DNA of 64,000 nt from Halomicroarcula saliterrae (GCF_031624395.1 NZ_JAMQON010000004.1:302988-366987), one strand, 5' to 3'; positions 47,393 to 58,074 are shown, counted from the stretch's first letter. Numbers and translations: made by a program. The notes: generated from the sequence alone by a model not told the origin.

Positions 47393-50302
47393 TCAGTCAT
47401 CACCCTCGGCCATCCACCAGTCGTCGGCGTGTTCCGAGAGGTTGGTCCGCTCGGTCTTCTGTCCGAGGAAGCTCTCTTTCTGTTTCTCGCTCTCGAACTC
47501 CTCGCTGAGGACGCTGTCGGCGATCTGCTCGACGTCGACGGCGGCCTCTTCCTGGCTGGAGGAGACGTCCACCGGCGAGGTACCGTCCTCGCCGAACTCG
47601 AACTGGACGATGGTGTCGCTCGTGTCCCGGACGGTGCCGTCGTACTGCGTCTCCAGTTCGGAGAGCGCGTTGATGAGCCGGCGCTGGAGGTAGCCGGACT
47701 TGGAGGTACGGACGGCCGTGTCCACCAGCCCCTCGCGGCCACCCATGGCGTGGAAGAAGAACTCCTTCGGGCCGAGCCCGGAGCGGTAGGACGATTCCAC
47801 GAAGCCGTGGGCGTCCGAGGAGAGGTCGTCCTCCTCGAAGTGGCTCAGGGTTCGGTTCTCGTAGCCGCGGTTGATTCGCTCGCCGCGGACTGCCTGCTGG
47901 CCGACACAGCCGGCCATCTGGGTCAGGTTCAGCATCGAGCCACGCGCGCCGGACTCGGCCATCACGACGGCCGGGTTGTCGTCGTCGAAGTGGTCCTCGG
48001 CGATGTCGCCGGCGGAGTCACGGGCCTTGCCCAGCGTCTGCATTATCTTCATCTCGAGGGTCTCGTCGACCGTGCGGCCGGGCAGCGATTCGAGGTCGCC
48101 CCGGTCGTAGGTCTCGATGAGCTCCTCGACGCGGTCGTAGGCGTTGTCGATGGCGTCGTTGATCTGCTCTTCGGCCTCGCGGGGAATCGACTCGTCGTCG
48201 ATACCGATGGAGAAACCGAAGTGCATGATCGAACGCATCGCCAGCGCGGAGATCTCGTTGACCAGGATTCGGGCGCGGGTCTTCGAGTAGTCCTTGGCGA
48301 TGGTGTCGACGACTTCGCCGCCGAAGGCACCGACGGCGTCCTCGTCGATGGTGCCCGAGACCATCTGGCCGTCCTCGATGACGACGTTGTCGCCGGCCGA
48401 GGAGGTGAAGTCCAGATTGAGGTCGTCGGGCAGCAGTTCCGAGAACAGCGAGCGACCGGTCCAGTAGACCTCGCCGGTCTCGTCCTCGCCGTCGGGCTCG
48501 GGCAGCTCGTCGATGCGGGTCGCACGCAGCAGGTCGAGCGCCTGCGTCTCGTTGAACTGCGGGTTGGTGTGAGTCAGCAGGTAGGTCCCGCTGATGTGGT
48601 CCTGAATGGCGCCGATGATGTTCTCCCCGAAGCGCGGCGAGAGCATCTGTTCCTGGACGCGCATGAGGACCCGGGCTTCGGCGCGGGCCTCCTCGTTTTG
48701 CAGGGCGTGCATGTTCATCTCGTCGCCGTCGAAGTCAGCGTTGTACGGCGGGCAGACGACGGTGTTGAGCCGGAACGTCTTGTACGGCATCACGACCACT
48801 TCGTGGGCCATGATGGACATCCGGTGGAGCGACGGCTGCCGGTTGAAGATGATGATGTCGCCGTCGACGAGGTGGCGGGACACTTCCCAGCCGGCCTCGA
48901 CCTTCTCGGCGAGCTCCTCGCAGTTCTTCTCGGTGACCTTCAGGCGACGGCCGTCCGGTCGGCGGACGTAGTTGGCGCCCGGGTGGCCCATCGGTCCGTT
49001 TGCGACGTAGCGACGGGCGTTGTCGAGGTTGCGCTCGTTGACGTTCATCGTCTGGGTCATCTCCCGGGCGACCCGTTCAGGGACGCCGACCTCGTTCAGG
49101 CTAAGGGTCGGGTCGGGCGAGATGACGGTACGGGCCGAGAAGTTCACGCGCTTCCCGGACAGCGAGCCACGGAAGCGCCCTTCCTTGCCTTTCAGGCGCT
49201 GGGAGAGGGTCTTGAGCGGGCGGCCCGAACGGTGGCGGGCCGGCGGCGTGCCCGAGATCTCGTTGTCCATGAACGTGGTGACGTGGTACTGCAGCAGTTC
49301 CCAGAGGTCCTCGATGATGAGCTGTGGCGCACCGGCCTCGCGGTTCTCCATGAACCGCTGGTTGATGCGGATGATGTCCACGAGCTTGTGGGTCAGGTCG
49401 TCCTCGGAGCGCTGGCCGTTGTCCAGCGTGATCGAGGGGCGAGCGGTGACCGGCGGCACCGGCAGCACCGTCAGAATCATCCACTCGGGCCGGGAACGGT
49501 CGGGGTTCATGCCCAGCACCTCGATGTCCTCGTCCGGGATGTCCTCGAACCAGTCCCGGATGTCGGAGGGCATCAGCTTGTTCATGTCCTCCTCGGTCAG
49601 GTCGACGGAGAGCGCCTTCTCGATGGCCCGGCGGTCGTCCTGTCGCGGGCGGAAGTCGCCGCTGATTATCTCCTGGACGCGGCCGCCGTCGATACCCGTC
49701 TCGTCGGCGAGGTCGGTCGGGGCGATTCGCTCGTCGGCCTCCTCCATCGCCTCGGCGATGCGGGCGGGGTAGTCCGCCGACAGCACCTGCTGCACCTCGT
49801 AGTACGTCGTCGGTTTCTCGTGTTTGATGTCGTACTGCTTCTCGCCGCAGAACGGACAGCGGTCCTTCTTGCGGGCCTGCCGGATGGCGGCCTTGGTCAC
49901 GTCGTTGAGGTCGCGACCGAGGTCCCGCGTCCGCGTGAGGCGGTCGCGGAACTCCTCGCGCTCTTCCTCGTCGAGACAGAGCCGGGAACACTCCCGGCAG
50001 GTCCCCCGAAGTAGGCGGCGGATGAGCTTCGCGAACCCGACGTGGATGACCGGCGCGGCGAGTTCGATGTGGCCGAAGTGACCGTTACACGACCCGCTGT
50101 GTTTGCCACACGTCTTGCACTCCAGCCCCGGGTCGATGACGCCCAGCCGCGGGTCCATCAGCCCCATGTCGATTGGGAACCCGTCGTCGTCGTAGGTGTC
50201 GGCCGTAATCACTTTGGTGGCCGACATCTCGCGGTACTCCTCGGGGTCCATCAGCCCGAAGCTGAGTTGCCCGATCTCCTGTGGTGTTTGCTGTGAGCTC
50301 AT
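47393..50302 (-). CDS. rpoA1: DNA-directed RNA polymerase subunit A'
   Basis: A 969-residue A' subunit. The N-terminal zinc site is [20 protein letters not shown], a second Cys cluster is near CRECSRLC and CPFCGEK, and the catalytic magnesium motif is [12 protein letters not shown]. The frame is continuous with no intein. It forms most of the clamp and the catalytic core. It starts 1 bp after the rpoB1 stop, within the H-B''-B'-A'-A'' operon. Confidence 0.98.
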   Translation of the reverse strand: MSSQQTPQEIGQLSFGLMDPEEYREMSATKVITADTYDDDGFPIDMGLMDPRLGVIDPGLECKTCGKHSGSCNGHFGHIELAAPVIHVGFAKLIRRLLRGTCRECSRLCLDEEEREEFRDRLTRTRDLGRDLNDVTKAAIRQARKKDRCPFCGEKQYDIKHEKPTTYYEVQQVLSADYPARIAEAMEEADERIAPTDLADETGIDGGRVQEIISGDFRPRQDDRRAIEKALSVDLTEEDMNKLMPSDIRDWFEDIPDEDIEVLGMNPDRSRPEWMILTVLPVPPVTARPSITLDNGQRSEDDLTHKLVDIIRINQRFMENREAGAPQLIIEDLWELLQYHVTTFMDNEISGTPPARHRSGRPLKTLSQRLKGKEGRFRGSLSGKRVNFSARTVISPDPTLSLNEVGVPERVAREMTQTMNVNERNLDNARRYVANGPMGHPGANYVRRPDGRRLKVTEKNCEELAEKVEAGWEVSRHLVDGDIIIFNRQPSLHRMSIMAHEVVVMPYKTFRLNTVVCPPYNADFDGDEMNMHALQNEEARAEARVLMRVQEQMLSPRFGENIIGAIQDHISGTYLLTHTNPQFNETQALDLLRATRIDELPEPDGEDETGEVYWTGRSLFSELLPDDLNLDFTSSAGDNVVIEDGQMVSGTIDEDAVGAFGGEVVDTIAKDYSKTRARILVNEISALAMRSIMHFGFSIGIDDESIPREAEEQINDAIDNAYDRVEELIETYDRGDLESLPGRTVDETLEMKIMQTLGKARDSAGDIAEDHFDDDNPAVVMAESGARGSMLNLTQMAGCVGQQAVRGERINRGYENRTLSHFEEDDLSSDAHGFVESSYRSGLGPKEFFFHAMGGREGLVDTAVRTSKSGYLQRRLINALSELETQYDGTVRDTSDTIVQFEFGEDGTSPVDVSSSQEEAAVDVEQIADSVLSEEFESEKQKESFLGQKTERTNLSEHADDWWMAEGDD

Positions 50303-50303
50303 G

Positions 50304-52130
50304 CTAGACTGCGTCCTCCAGTTCGATTCGCGGGGCGATTCCGAGCGCCTTCATCTCGTCGAGCAGGAGCTTGAACGCGTAGGACATCTCGACCTCGTGG
50401 ATGTCGGTCTCCTCCTCGCAGTTGGGGCAGTAGATACGCCGCTGTTCGACGTTCTCGACGGCGGTCATCCCGCACTTGCCACAGACGTTGATCCACTCGC
50501 GGTCGGACTCGTCGAGCAGGCGCTCCTTGAGCGCCATCGCCGCACCGTGCCCGATGAGCACGTCCCGTTCCATCTCGCCCACACGCAGGCCGCCCTCGCG
50601 GGCGCGCCCCTCGGTGGGCTGGCGGGTGAGCACCTGCACCGGCCCGCGAGAGCGGGCGTGCAGCTTGTTCGAGACCATGTGGTAGAGCTTCTGGTAGAAG
50701 ATGTCGCCGACGAAGATGTCCGCGTCGATCTTCTCGCCGGTGACGCCGGAGTACATCGTCTCCTTGCCCGAGGAGTCGAAGCCGTGAGACTCCAGCGAGC
50801 CGCGGAGTTCCTCCTCGTCCTCGCCGGTGAAGGCGGTCCCGTCGACGCGCCGGCCCTCCAGCGCACCGACCTTCCCGCCGATCATCTCGAGGATGTGGCC
50901 GACGGTCATCCGCGACGGCAGCGCGTGCGGGTTGATGACCAGGTCCGGCACCACGCCCTCCTCGGTGAAGGGCATGTCTTCCTGGGGCGCGATGTGGCCG
51001 ACGACGCCCTTCTGGCCGTGCCGGCTGGCGAACTTGTCCCCGAGTTCGGGGATTCGCTCGTCGCGAACGGAGACCTTCGAGAGCTTGGAGCCGTCCTCGC
51101 CCTCCATCAGGGTCACCGTGTCCACGACACCGGACTCGCCCGAGCGCATGGTGACGCTGGTCTCGCGTCGCTTCTGGGGCGACAGGCCGCCCATGTCGTC
51201 CGGTTCTTCGAGGAACCGTGGCGGGCTGGTCTTGCCCAGCAGGACGGCGTTCTCGCCGACCTTCGTCTCGGGGTTCACCAGCCCGTCGTCGTCCAGGTGG
51301 GTGTAGGCTTCTTCGCCGCGAGCGCCGCGCACGTCCTCGTCGGGCATCTCGAAGCGGTCCTCCTGCCCGCCGGGGTAGCGCCGTTCCTCGCCCTCGTAGG
51401 TCCGGAAGAAGTGGGAGCGAGCGAGCGCGCGCTCGACCGACCCCTTGTTCATGACCAGCGCGTCCTCGATGTTGAACCCCTCGTAGCTCATGACGGCGAC
51501 GACGAAGTTCTGTGCCGCGGGGCGGTCGTCGTAGCCGATCTGTTCGGTCGTCTGGGTCTTGACCATCGAGAGCTGCGGGTAGTGCAGCAGGTGCTGGCGC
51601 GTGTCCGGCCGGATGCGGTAGTTCGCGCTCGGCAGGCCCAGCGACTGCTTGATCATCCCCGACCCCATCGTAATCCGCGGGGAGGCGTTGTGCTCGGGGT
51701 ACGGAATCATCCCCGCACCGATACCGAACATCAGCTGCGGGTCGACTTCGAGGTGGGTGTGGTTCTCGGTGAGTTCGTCTTCGTCGACGCCGACGAGGAT
51801 GTCCTCCTCTTCCTCGGCGTCGATGAACTCGACGAGCCCCCGCTCTACGAGCTCCTCGAACTCGATGTCGCCGTTCTTGACGGCCTCGACCTGTTCGTCG
51901 GTCATCAGCGGCTCGCCGTTCTCGACGACCAGCAGCGGACGGCGAGCACGGCCCGCGTCGGCGTTGATGATGACCTCTTCGGTGCGACCCTTGACCGAGA
52001 CGTTGACCATCTGGGAGACGTCCCCCCGGCGTCGGGCCTGTCGCACCTGTTCTGCGAGCTGTTCGGGGTCGGGATGGGTCCCGACCAAGCTACCGTTGAC
52101 GTATACCTTGGCTTCTCGACTCTGACTCAT
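50304..52130 (-). CDS. rpoB1: DNA-directed RNA polymerase subunit B'
   Basis: A 608-residue B' subunit, the C-terminal half of the split second-largest subunit. Family motifs include [28 protein letters not shown] and [12 protein letters not shown] zinc ribbon near the end reads [12 protein letters not shown] and CPNCEEE. It joins the wall, hybrid-binding and anchor regions to A'. It begins 1 bp after the rpoB2 stop. Confidence 0.97.
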   Translation of the reverse strand: MSQSREAKVYVNGSLVGTHPDPEQLAEQVRQARRRGDVSQMVNVSVKGRTEEVIINADAGRARRPLLVVENGEPLMTDEQVEAVKNGDIEFEELVERGLVEFIDAEEEEDILVGVDEDELTENHTHLEVDPQLMFGIGAGMIPYPEHNASPRITMGSGMIKQSLGLPSANYRIRPDTRQHLLHYPQLSMVKTQTTEQIGYDDRPAAQNFVVAVMSYEGFNIEDALVMNKGSVERALARSHFFRTYEGEERRYPGGQEDRFEMPDEDVRGARGEEAYTHLDDDGLVNPETKVGENAVLLGKTSPPRFLEEPDDMGGLSPQKRRETSVTMRSGESGVVDTVTLMEGEDGSKLSKVSVRDERIPELGDKFASRHGQKGVVGHIAPQEDMPFTEEGVVPDLVINPHALPSRMTVGHILEMIGGKVGALEGRRVDGTAFTGEDEEELRGSLESHGFDSSGKETMYSGVTGEKIDADIFVGDIFYQKLYHMVSNKLHARSRGPVQVLTRQPTEGRAREGGLRVGEMERDVLIGHGAAMALKERLLDESDREWINVCGKCGMTAVENVEQRRIYCPNCEEETDIHEVEMSYAFKLLLDEMKALGIAPRIELEDAV

Positions 52131-52131
52131 A

Positions 52132-53697
52132 TTAGTCGTCCGCGGGCTGCTGTTCGATCGATTCGATACCGGGGATGCCCTGGACCCCCATGTCCGAAAG
52201 TTCCTGTTTGAGGTCCTGTGCGTCCGCGACGTCCTGTGACAGCTCCATCGCCTGTGCGAAGTTCTTCACGAGTCCGCAGTTCGGGCCCTCCGGCGTCTCG
52301 GAAGGACAGATGCGACCCCACTGGGTCGCGTGCAGGTCCCGCGCCTCGAAGTGCGGCTGGGAGCGGGAAAGCGGCGAGCGCAGACGGCGAAGGTGTGAGA
52401 GCACACCCATGAAGTCGGTACGGTCGACGAGCTGGGACACCCCAGAGCGCCCGCCGACCCAGTTCCCCGTCGCGATGGGGTGTTCGAGCCGCTCGGTCAG
52501 CACGTCGGAGCGGACAACAGTAGAAACGGAGAGCTGCCGATTTCGCATGTTCGCGCGTTCGAGCTGGTACTTCACGTCCCGGGCGAGCTTGTTCAGCGCG
52601 GTCCGGAACAGGTCGGTCATCAGGTCGCCGCTGACCTTCAGGCGCTTGTTGGCGTAGTGGTCCTTGTCGTCGGCCTCGCGGCGTTCCAGAGCGAGCTCGA
52701 AACACGCCTCGGCCATCCGGCAGAGGTAGTACGCCTTGTTGATGCGGACCTCTTCCTCGTCGACGCCCTCCTCGTGGAGGTGTGGCAGGAGGTAGCGGTC
52801 GATGACGTAGTTGGCCCGTTTGAGCTGGTAGTTCTTGCCCTGGCCGCTGGCGACGCGCTGTCCCAGCGTCTCGATGGCTTCCTCGGTCGTCTGGACCTCG
52901 GCTTCCTCCAGATTCTCGAGCATGAACTTCACGATTTCGGGGTCCTCGCTGACGCGGTGGACGATCTCCTCGTCGGATTCCAGACCCAGCGCGCGCACGA
53001 GTGTCACGAAGTCGATGCTCCCCGAGACAGACGGGAACGAGACTTCGAGCAGCCCGTCGCGGGTCCGTTCACAGAGCACGAGAGCGCGGTAGCCACGGCG
53101 CTGTGAGAAGGTCTTGGCGACCTGCACTTCGTCGCCGTACTTGGTGTCGTACTCGGCGAGAATCTTGTTCGGCGCGAGGTCCTCGCTGGTCATCAGGACT
53201 CGCTCGGAGCCGTTGACACAGAAGTAGCCGCCGGGGTCGGCGGGGTCCTCGCCGATGTCGATGAGCTCCTCGTCGGTGAAGCCGGCGATGTTGCACTTGT
53301 TCGAGCCGACCATGATGGGCATGCGCCCGATCTTGGTCTCGGTGCGGTCGACGACTTCCTCGGGTTCCTCTTCGCCGCCGCGGACGATGGCCATCTCCAT
53401 GAACACCGGTGCGGAGTAGGTGATGTTCCGGAGGCGGGCCTCCTGGGGGTAGAGGAGCTCTTCGCTCCCGTCGGCCTCCCGGACGCGGGGCGTGACGACG
53501 CGGACGTCGCCCAGTTCGACCCACACCGGCTCCTGGCCTTCCTTGTCGCCGATGTCGGTGTCGATGGTCTCTTTCTCGTCGACCACCTGCTGCATCCCCC
53601 GGTCGAGGAAGGCGTTGAACGAGCGGAAGTGGTGTTCGGCGAGCCGTTCCTTCGCGAAGTATTCGCGCGAGATTGCGCGTCGGTCCTGTGTGTTCAT
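52132..53697 (-). CDS. rpoB2: DNA-directed RNA polymerase subunit B''
   Basis: A 521-residue B'' subunit, the N-terminal half of the split second-largest subunit (protrusion, lobe and fork). Clear family pieces are [36 protein letters not shown] and [20 protein letters not shown]. The start ATG at 53697 overlaps the stop of rpoH by 1 bp. The split of B into B'' and B' is the normal haloarchaeal state. Confidence 0.97.
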   Translation of the reverse strand: MNTQDRRAISREYFAKERLAEHHFRSFNAFLDRGMQQVVDEKETIDTDIGDKEGQEPVWVELGDVRVVTPRVREADGSEELLYPQEARLRNITYSAPVFMEMAIVRGGEEEPEEVVDRTETKIGRMPIMVGSNKCNIAGFTDEELIDIGEDPADPGGYFCVNGSERVLMTSEDLAPNKILAEYDTKYGDEVQVAKTFSQRRGYRALVLCERTRDGLLEVSFPSVSGSIDFVTLVRALGLESDEEIVHRVSEDPEIVKFMLENLEEAEVQTTEEAIETLGQRVASGQGKNYQLKRANYVIDRYLLPHLHEEGVDEEEVRINKAYYLCRMAEACFELALERREADDKDHYANKRLKVSGDLMTDLFRTALNKLARDVKYQLERANMRNRQLSVSTVVRSDVLTERLEHPIATGNWVGGRSGVSQLVDRTDFMGVLSHLRRLRSPLSRSQPHFEARDLHATQWGRICPSETPEGPNCGLVKNFAQAMELSQDVADAQDLKQELSDMGVQGIPGIESIEQQPADD

Positions 53698-53924
53698 TAT
53701 TCGACCACCAGTCGATAGACGACGGCGGTATCGGTGGTTCGCGAGTCGCGTTCGATGCGGATGACATCGCCGACCTCCGCGTCGTCCGGGAGTCCCGGGT
53801 CGGCGCGTTTGATCTTCGGGAGGTCGGTCTTCTTGATGTCGTACTCGTCGAGCACTGCTTCGAGGTCAGCCTCGTCGACGACGCTGTGGTCGGGAACGAG
53901 GTCGTGTTGACTTACATCTACCAT
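53697..53924 (-). CDS. rpoH: DNA-directed RNA polymerase subunit H
   Basis: A 75-residue RpoH (eukaryotic Rpb5 C-terminal equivalent). It contains [21 protein letters not shown] and the family stretch [22 protein letters not shown], ending in [10 protein letters not shown]. It is the first gene of the RNAP operon. It lies at the jaw and contacts downstream DNA. Its short length is normal. Confidence 0.97.
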   Translation of the reverse strand: MVDVSQHDLVPDHSVVDEADLEAVLDEYDIKKTDLPKIKRADPGLPDDAEVGDVIRIERDSRTTDTAVVYRLVVE

Positions 53925-54201
53925 GTGTGTGTGCGTGCGTGGGGCCTGTGGCTGGAGAAGGTGGCTGTCACGAGATACTACAGGTCGCTATAGTCGGGAC
54001 CCTAATAACACTTACCAACTTGGCCTGCAGTAGCTACTGGGCCCCCGCGGCCGCCGGGGAGAATGGCGTTCGATATCACGGGCTTCTCCCAGAACAGATA
54101 TAGAGGTTTGGGTCGAGTCAAGTGGACCCATGACAGGGCGCCGTCCTTTGGAAAGCCTTAATACTACGACCGGGATACGATTGAGTGCAGCAAGGCAGCG
54201 T

Positions 54202-54274
54202 GCCCGGATGGTGTAGTGGCCCATCATACGACCCTGTCACGGTCGTGACGCGGGTTCAAATCCCGCTCCGGGCG
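54202..54274 (+). tRNA. tRNA-Asp (anticodon GTC)
   Basis: The 73-nt gene folds as a cloverleaf. The acceptor stem is GCCCGGA/TCCGGGC with discriminator G, the anticodon stem-loop is CGACC-CTGTCAC-GGTCG giving GTC, and the T loop is GGTTCAAAT. There is no intron. It is transcribed opposite to rpoH. No att-like repeats were seen beside it. Confidence 0.95.
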
Positions 54275-54398
54275 TCTTCTACTGCGGACAAATCGGCGAG
54301 CACCGCGTAGCGTGTGCTCGCCATCGTGAGCAGGTGAACCCGGAAGGACTGCGACCGACTCGGCCAGCCACGCGTCGCACGGATTGCTGTAGTTCCGT

Positions 54399-54428
54399 AC
54401 CGGTATCGTCGACAACTGGATCGGGCGA
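54399..54428. repeat. 30-bp direct repeat, first copy
   Basis: The sequence starting accggtatcgtcga occurs here and again at 55090-55119, with 27 of 30 positions the same. Each copy lies just downstream of one of two related membrane-protein genes, which suggests the genes and their flanks were duplicated together. Confidence 0.6.
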
Positions 54429-54450
54429 GTCCCGGTACACAGCGACACCG

Positions 54451-54999
54451 TCAGGCAGTGCCGACGGATGCAGAACGGCTTCGCTCGTGGACGTAACCGG
54501 AGAGTGCCCCGAGCGGGACGACGACCAAGCCCGACGTGAGCAGCGCGACCACGGCGGCGTACAGGCCGACGACGAAGAGACCGGTAATGTCGCCGGTCGA
54601 AAGGGAGCCAAACTCCACGAACTCCGCTGTGACGAAGTACAGCGCCACGCCGACGCCGCCAGCTGGGTAAGAGAGCAAGGCGGTGAGGCTGCCGGCGACG
54701 GCACCGAACTGCGGGGTGTCAACTGGGAGGAAGCGCCACGTGAGAACGCCGATCGGGAACGAAGCGAGGACGAACGGGGGGATGTACACCACGTATATAG
54801 AGAGCTGATCCATAGCGTAGCCGCCACCGAAGTACAGCGCTGGCACCGTCGTCAAAGAGAGAAACGCGATTGCAGCCAACACACCGGCCGTCGTCATCGC
54901 GTAGCCACCGCCGATATCCCGCCGGCTCGCCAGCGGGAGGCGACCGGGACCGTACCGCTTGCACAGCGTCACCAAGCGGTGGAACGATGGAGCGCTCAT
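54451..54999 (-). CDS. Four-to-five-helix membrane protein (paralogue 1)
   Basis: A 182-residue membrane protein starting MSAPSFHRLVTLCKRYGPGR. Hydrophobic segments lie at about residues 33-52, 63-83, 95-125 and 140-165, and the last loop is GLVVVPLGALSGYVHER. The next gene upstream on the strand (55138) ends similarly (IIAPLGALVGYGYEW), so the two are diverged paralogues. A TATA box at 55019-55028 fixes the start. The function is unknown. Confidence 0.65.
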   Translation of the reverse strand: MSAPSFHRLVTLCKRYGPGRLPLASRRDIGGGYAMTTAGVLAAIAFLSLTTVPALYFGGGYAMDQLSIYVVYIPPFVLASFPIGVLTWRFLPVDTPQFGAVAGSLTALLSYPAGGVGVALYFVTAEFVEFGSLSTGDITGLFVVGLYAAVVALLTSGLVVVPLGALSGYVHERSRSASVGTA

Positions 55000-55018
55000 A
55001 TCGAAGTTACTATCCTGC

Positions 55019-55028
55019 AATATATATT
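55019..55028 (-). promoter_or_regulatory. TATA box of membrane paralogue 1
   Basis: The AT-only octamer atatatat region is centred about 24 bp before the ATG at 54999, which implies a leaderless transcript and rejects a longer frame that starts at 55107. Confidence 0.6.
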
Positions 55029-55089
55029 GGCAACGGTGCTGGTACCGAACCGAGAGGACGAGGCCGACTACTCGAACGGGTAGTCTGGG

Positions 55090-55119
55090 ACCGGTATCGT
55101 CGACCACTGGATCGGACGA
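55090..55119. repeat. 30-bp direct repeat, second copy
   Basis: Partner of the copy at 54399-54428 (27/30 identical). It lies about 20 bp downstream of membrane paralogue 2. Confidence 0.6.
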
Positions 55120-55137
55120 CCACCACAGTAACCCGTA

Positions 55138-55656
55138 TCACCAGAACTGCCGCGCCAGATACCACTCGTATCCGTACCCCACCAGCGCGCCCAGCGGAGC
55201 GATGATGGCGGCGGTTCCGACGGCTCCGAAGAAGAAGACGAGGCTAGCGATGAGGACGAACTGGCCGAGGGCGTCGGACGGTGCAGACACTCCCGCTAGG
55301 ATTCCGAACACGGCCGCCAGGACGAGCAGTGAGGCGAATGCGGTCACCACACCGGCGACGGCACCGCGGCGCGGCGTCGGCTCGTCGGGCACGAGCCACC
55401 GCCAGACGACGGTGCCGGCGACAACGGCGACGAGCGGCGTGACCACCAGCGGGGCGACTGTCAGCAGGTCCCACTGGAACGTGGACCACACGATGCCGGG
55501 GTCGGCGAACACACGGTCGGGGTTAGAGAGGACCAACCGTGTCACCATCATCGCGTGGAACAGAACGTTAGCGAGCAGCGCGGCGACGCCGGCGACGAGG
55601 CCGGCACCGACGTCGCGGCGGGACACGCCGAATCGGGACCGCTGGAGGGCGGACAT
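55138..55656 (-). CDS. Four-helix membrane protein (paralogue 2)
   Basis: A 172-residue membrane protein starting MSALQRSRFGVSRRDVGAG. Four hydrophobic segments are visible (about residues 18-38, 62-85, 100-120 and 130-155), and the end IIAPLGALVGYGYEWYLARQ parallels that of the gene at 54451. The ATG at 55656 skips nine residues of the longer frame. The pair may come from a local duplication. No family name is known to me. Confidence 0.65.
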   Translation of the reverse strand: MSALQRSRFGVSRRDVGAGLVAGVAALLANVLFHAMMVTRLVLSNPDRVFADPGIVWSTFQWDLLTVAPLVVTPLVAVVAGTVVWRWLVPDEPTPRRGAVAGVVTAFASLLVLAAVFGILAGVSAPSDALGQFVLIASLVFFFGAVGTAAIIAPLGALVGYGYEWYLARQFW

Positions 55657-55866
55657 ACCTGGTGGTACGCAGTCCACGAACAAATCCCTGCCCGTCTGTC
55701 ACGTTCGGTCGGGAGCGGCGAGTCACAGAGCGACGCACCTAACCGGGCCGGTCCCCTGCCCCAGCCACAGGTCCACCGCGGGGTGAACGTCGGTACGTCG
55801 TGCCGTCCCGGGACAGCGCTTGGCCCCGCCGACAGACTGTTTAGTCGGCCGGTTCCATGGGAGGGC

Positions 55867-56517
55867 ATGGACGATATCGAGGGCGAGGAGATGCCGGGCG
55901 CCATCGTCGAGGCGTTCCTCGAACGCGAGGAGGGCGTCCGGGCGCTGCTGGAGGAGCTGGAGAAGCTCACCATCGAGGGCCGCCACGAGGCGGTCCGGGA
56001 GCGCCTGCGGAACCTCGCCGACAGCGACGAGTCGGTGTTCTACACGGTGGCCTTCTCGCTCACTAACTCGCGGCAGTTCTTCGGCGACGTGGAGGCCCAG
56101 CTCGACGTGACCGCCGCCGACCGGCTTCGCGACCTCGCCGACACCTACCCGACGCTCGCCGAGCCCTTCAACATCGTTCGCACCGAGCGCGCGGAGGACC
56201 GGCTGAACCCCGTCACGGATACGAGCTACACCGTCACCTACCACCACAGCGTCGAGTCGCCGATGATAACCTACAGCCCGCTGTCTGGCGACCAGCAGCT
56301 CTACGAGTCCCGCGGGACGCCCAGCGAGGTGTTGCGCGTCTCGACGGACCTGGCGGCCGCGACGACCGACGCCCTCGACGTCGCACTTGAGAACGACTAC
56401 TCGGTCAACACCGAGGAGCTGTCGACGCTCATCGACCGCCGCGAAGAGCTGGAGACGGAGCTATCGAAGCTGCGGGACCAGCTCGACGAACTGCGGCGGA
56501 AGCCGGTCGAGGAGTAG
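55867..56517 (+). CDS. Conserved haloarchaeal protein with a coiled-coil end
   Basis: A 216-residue soluble protein starting MDDIEGEEMPGAIVEAFLE. Helical N-terminal region (REEGVRALLEELEKLTIEG), a middle alpha/beta part (YHHSVESPMITYSPLSGDQQ) and a C-terminal heptad-rich segment (STLIDRREELETELSKLRDQ) predicted to form a coiled coil. I do not recognise a named family. A 68-bp tandem repeat follows its stop. Confidence 0.65.
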   Translation: MDDIEGEEMPGAIVEAFLEREEGVRALLEELEKLTIEGRHEAVRERLRNLADSDESVFYTVAFSLTNSRQFFGDVEAQLDVTAADRLRDLADTYPTLAEPFNIVRTERAEDRLNPVTDTSYTVTYHHSVESPMITYSPLSGDQQLYESRGTPSEVLRVSTDLAAATTDALDVALENDYSVNTEELSTLIDRREELETELSKLRDQLDELRRKPVEE

Positions 56518-56533
56518 CGGAGTGGCGACCAGT

Positions 56534-56689
56534 GAGACGCCTCCCGTCGGTCTCACCCACACCCGCGGCTCTGCGGTTCCCTTCGGTCACCGCATCGCTT
56601 CGAGACGCCTCCCGTCGGTCTCACCCACACCCACGGCTCTGCGGTTCCCTTCGGTCACCGCATCGCTTCGAGACGCCTCCCGTTGGTCG
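56534..56689. repeat. 68-bp tandem repeat, two full copies plus a partial third
   Basis: Units run 56534-56601 and 56602-56669; a third begins at 56670 and matches for about 20 bp. The two full copies differ at about one position. Each holds gagacgcctcccgtcgg and ggttcccttcggtcaccg. They are contiguous, without CRISPR-like spacers. The array lies between the coiled-coil gene and the winged-helix gene. Confidence 0.75.
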
Positions 56690-56751
56690 GCGTCTCGCGT
56701 GTCTCGCCAACAACGCCGTTATGTATCCGCACCCGATATCAGTAGACAAGA

Positions 56752-57063
56752 ATGGGTATGGAGAGATTACGCGATCAGGTCGAAAAAGAGAGCCGGGACC
56801 TGTCGATACTGGGGACCGTCATCGACGCCGGGCCGATAGGAATCGTGCGGTTGGCCGAAGAGACCGAAATTCCCGAACACAAGGTGCGGTACTCGCTGCG
56901 GATGCTGGAGGACGACGGGCTGGTCGAGCCGACGCCGCAGGGCGCGGTGCCGGCCGACGACATCGAGGAGCGCGTCGCGGACATCAACGCCGGGCTGGAC
57001 CGGCTCATCGAGCGGCTGGAGGAACTGGAGTCGGCCATCCCGGCGGCCGAAGCGGCCGAGTGA
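56752..57063 (+). CDS. Winged-helix regulator with coiled-coil tail
   Basis: A 103-residue protein. The winged helix is VIDAGPIGIVRLAEETEIPEHKVRYSLRML, then DDGLVEPTPQGAVPADD, followed by a helix rich in heptads (IEERVADINAGLDRLIERLEELE) that may dimerise it. The AUG pair at 56752 and 56758 makes the start uncertain by two residues. It probably regulates transcription, but the target is unknown. The phosphodiesterase gene follows 39 bp downstream. Confidence 0.75.
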   Translation: MGMERLRDQVEKESRDLSILGTVIDAGPIGIVRLAEETEIPEHKVRYSLRMLEDDGLVEPTPQGAVPADDIEERVADINAGLDRLIERLEELESAIPAAEAAE

Positions 57064-57102
57064 CCGACCAACTGTTTTGAGGCGCGGGCGAGAACCGCCG
57101 CT

Positions 57103-57591
57103 ATGGACGTCGCGCTCATCAGCGACACGCACATCCCCTCGCGAGCGAGCCGGATTCCCGACGGCTTCCGCGAGCGCATCGAAGCCGCCGACCACGTCGT
57201 CCACGCAGGCGATTTCGACAGCGAGGGGGCGCTGTCGAACGTCCGCGCGATGGCGTCGCGGCTCACCGCCGTCGGCGGGAACATGGACCCCCGTATCGGC
57301 CTGCCCGACCGCGCGACGGTCGAGCTCGGCGGGGTCACGTTCGTCGTGACCCACGGCACCGGCTCGAAGCGCGGCTACGAGGACCGCGTCGCGAATATCG
57401 TCCGCGAGGAGGCCGGCGAGGACGCCGTCGGTGTTGCCGGGCACACACACGAAGTCATGGACACGACTCACGGCGGCGTCAGGCTGCTGAACCCCGGGAG
57501 CGCGACCGGAGCCGCCCCGGCCGAGCGAGCGACGATGATGACCGCGACGGTGGGCAACGGGGAAATCGACGTCGAAACGGTTCGGTTGTAG
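57103..57591 (+). CDS. Metallophosphoesterase, YfcE-like
   Basis: A 162-residue calcineurin-like phosphoesterase. All metal-ligand motifs are present: SDTHIPS (D-x-H), VVHAGDFD (GDxxD), GGNMDPR (GNxD-like), VVTHG and VAGHTHEV (GHTH). Relatives hydrolyse phosphodiesters with manganese in the cytoplasm. No partner gene defines its substrate. The short start-to-motif distance is normal for the family. Confidence 0.93.
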   Translation: MDVALISDTHIPSRASRIPDGFRERIEAADHVVHAGDFDSEGALSNVRAMASRLTAVGGNMDPRIGLPDRATVELGGVTFVVTHGTGSKRGYEDRVANIVREEAGEDAVGVAGHTHEVMDTTHGGVRLLNPGSATGAAPAERATMMTATVGNGEIDVETVRL

Positions 57592-57816
57592 ACGCGTTCC
57601 CGTTCAGTGTGAAACAGCCCCAAGATGCCATCGTCCGCCGGCGTAACTGGCTTTGTACTGGCTGAACAGATTGGTCACCAACGCTCGGTTCGTTTCTCGG
57701 TGAATGAACCACTACTGGTATCGAGACAGACCTCGGCGCCGATTGGATTCACGGCCCATACCGACCCGTCTTTTCGCTAAATGTTCACATATGCCTGATC
57801 TGCCGTCACCTCGTCG
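57592..57816. other. Gap between phosphodiesterase and toxin-locus remnant
   Basis: No supported gene. The stretch is less GC-rich than the flanks and contains only short frames. It is the likely edge of the toxin island. Confidence 0.5.
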
Positions 57817-58074
57817 CTACTGGGCGCAATTTCCCGGCCGCTCTAAGCGTTCGTCAGGGGCGATAGCTAACTCACCTTTTTGTGGCAGCATCGATACCGC
57901 ACCGCCGGTTTGCTGACGCACGTGCGCTAACTCGTGGGCCAGGACGTGCTGACCCTCCGCCGATTCTGGGTCGTACTCCCCGCGGTTGAACGCGACGTGG
58001 TTCCTGGCGGTACAGACGCGGGCGTTGATGTCCTCACGGGCTTTCGCCGCCTGTGGCCCAGTGTGGAGACATCT
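57817..58074 (-). pseudogene. Remnant of a DUF4157 (HELAH) domain
   Basis: Translated in the minus frame, this gives HTGPQAAKAREDINARVC, then NHVAFNRGEYDPESAEGQHV, then LAHELAHVRQQTGGAVSML and PDERLERP before a stop at 57817. It is almost colinear with residues 165-240 of the toxin at 59405-60811 but has several changes (KAC to KAR, FTVGN to CTARN). No start codon and no helical leader precede it. It is a decayed copy of the N-terminal toxin domain, perhaps once joined to the cassette now upstream. Confidence 0.75.

Noticed and set aside
34816..53924. Inteins in the RNA polymerase or elongation-factor genes
   Set aside because: All these proteins have normal lengths and continuous conserved motifs.
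56534..56689. CRISPR array
   Set aside because: The units are contiguous 68-bp copies with no unique spacers, only two to three copies, and no cas genes nearby.
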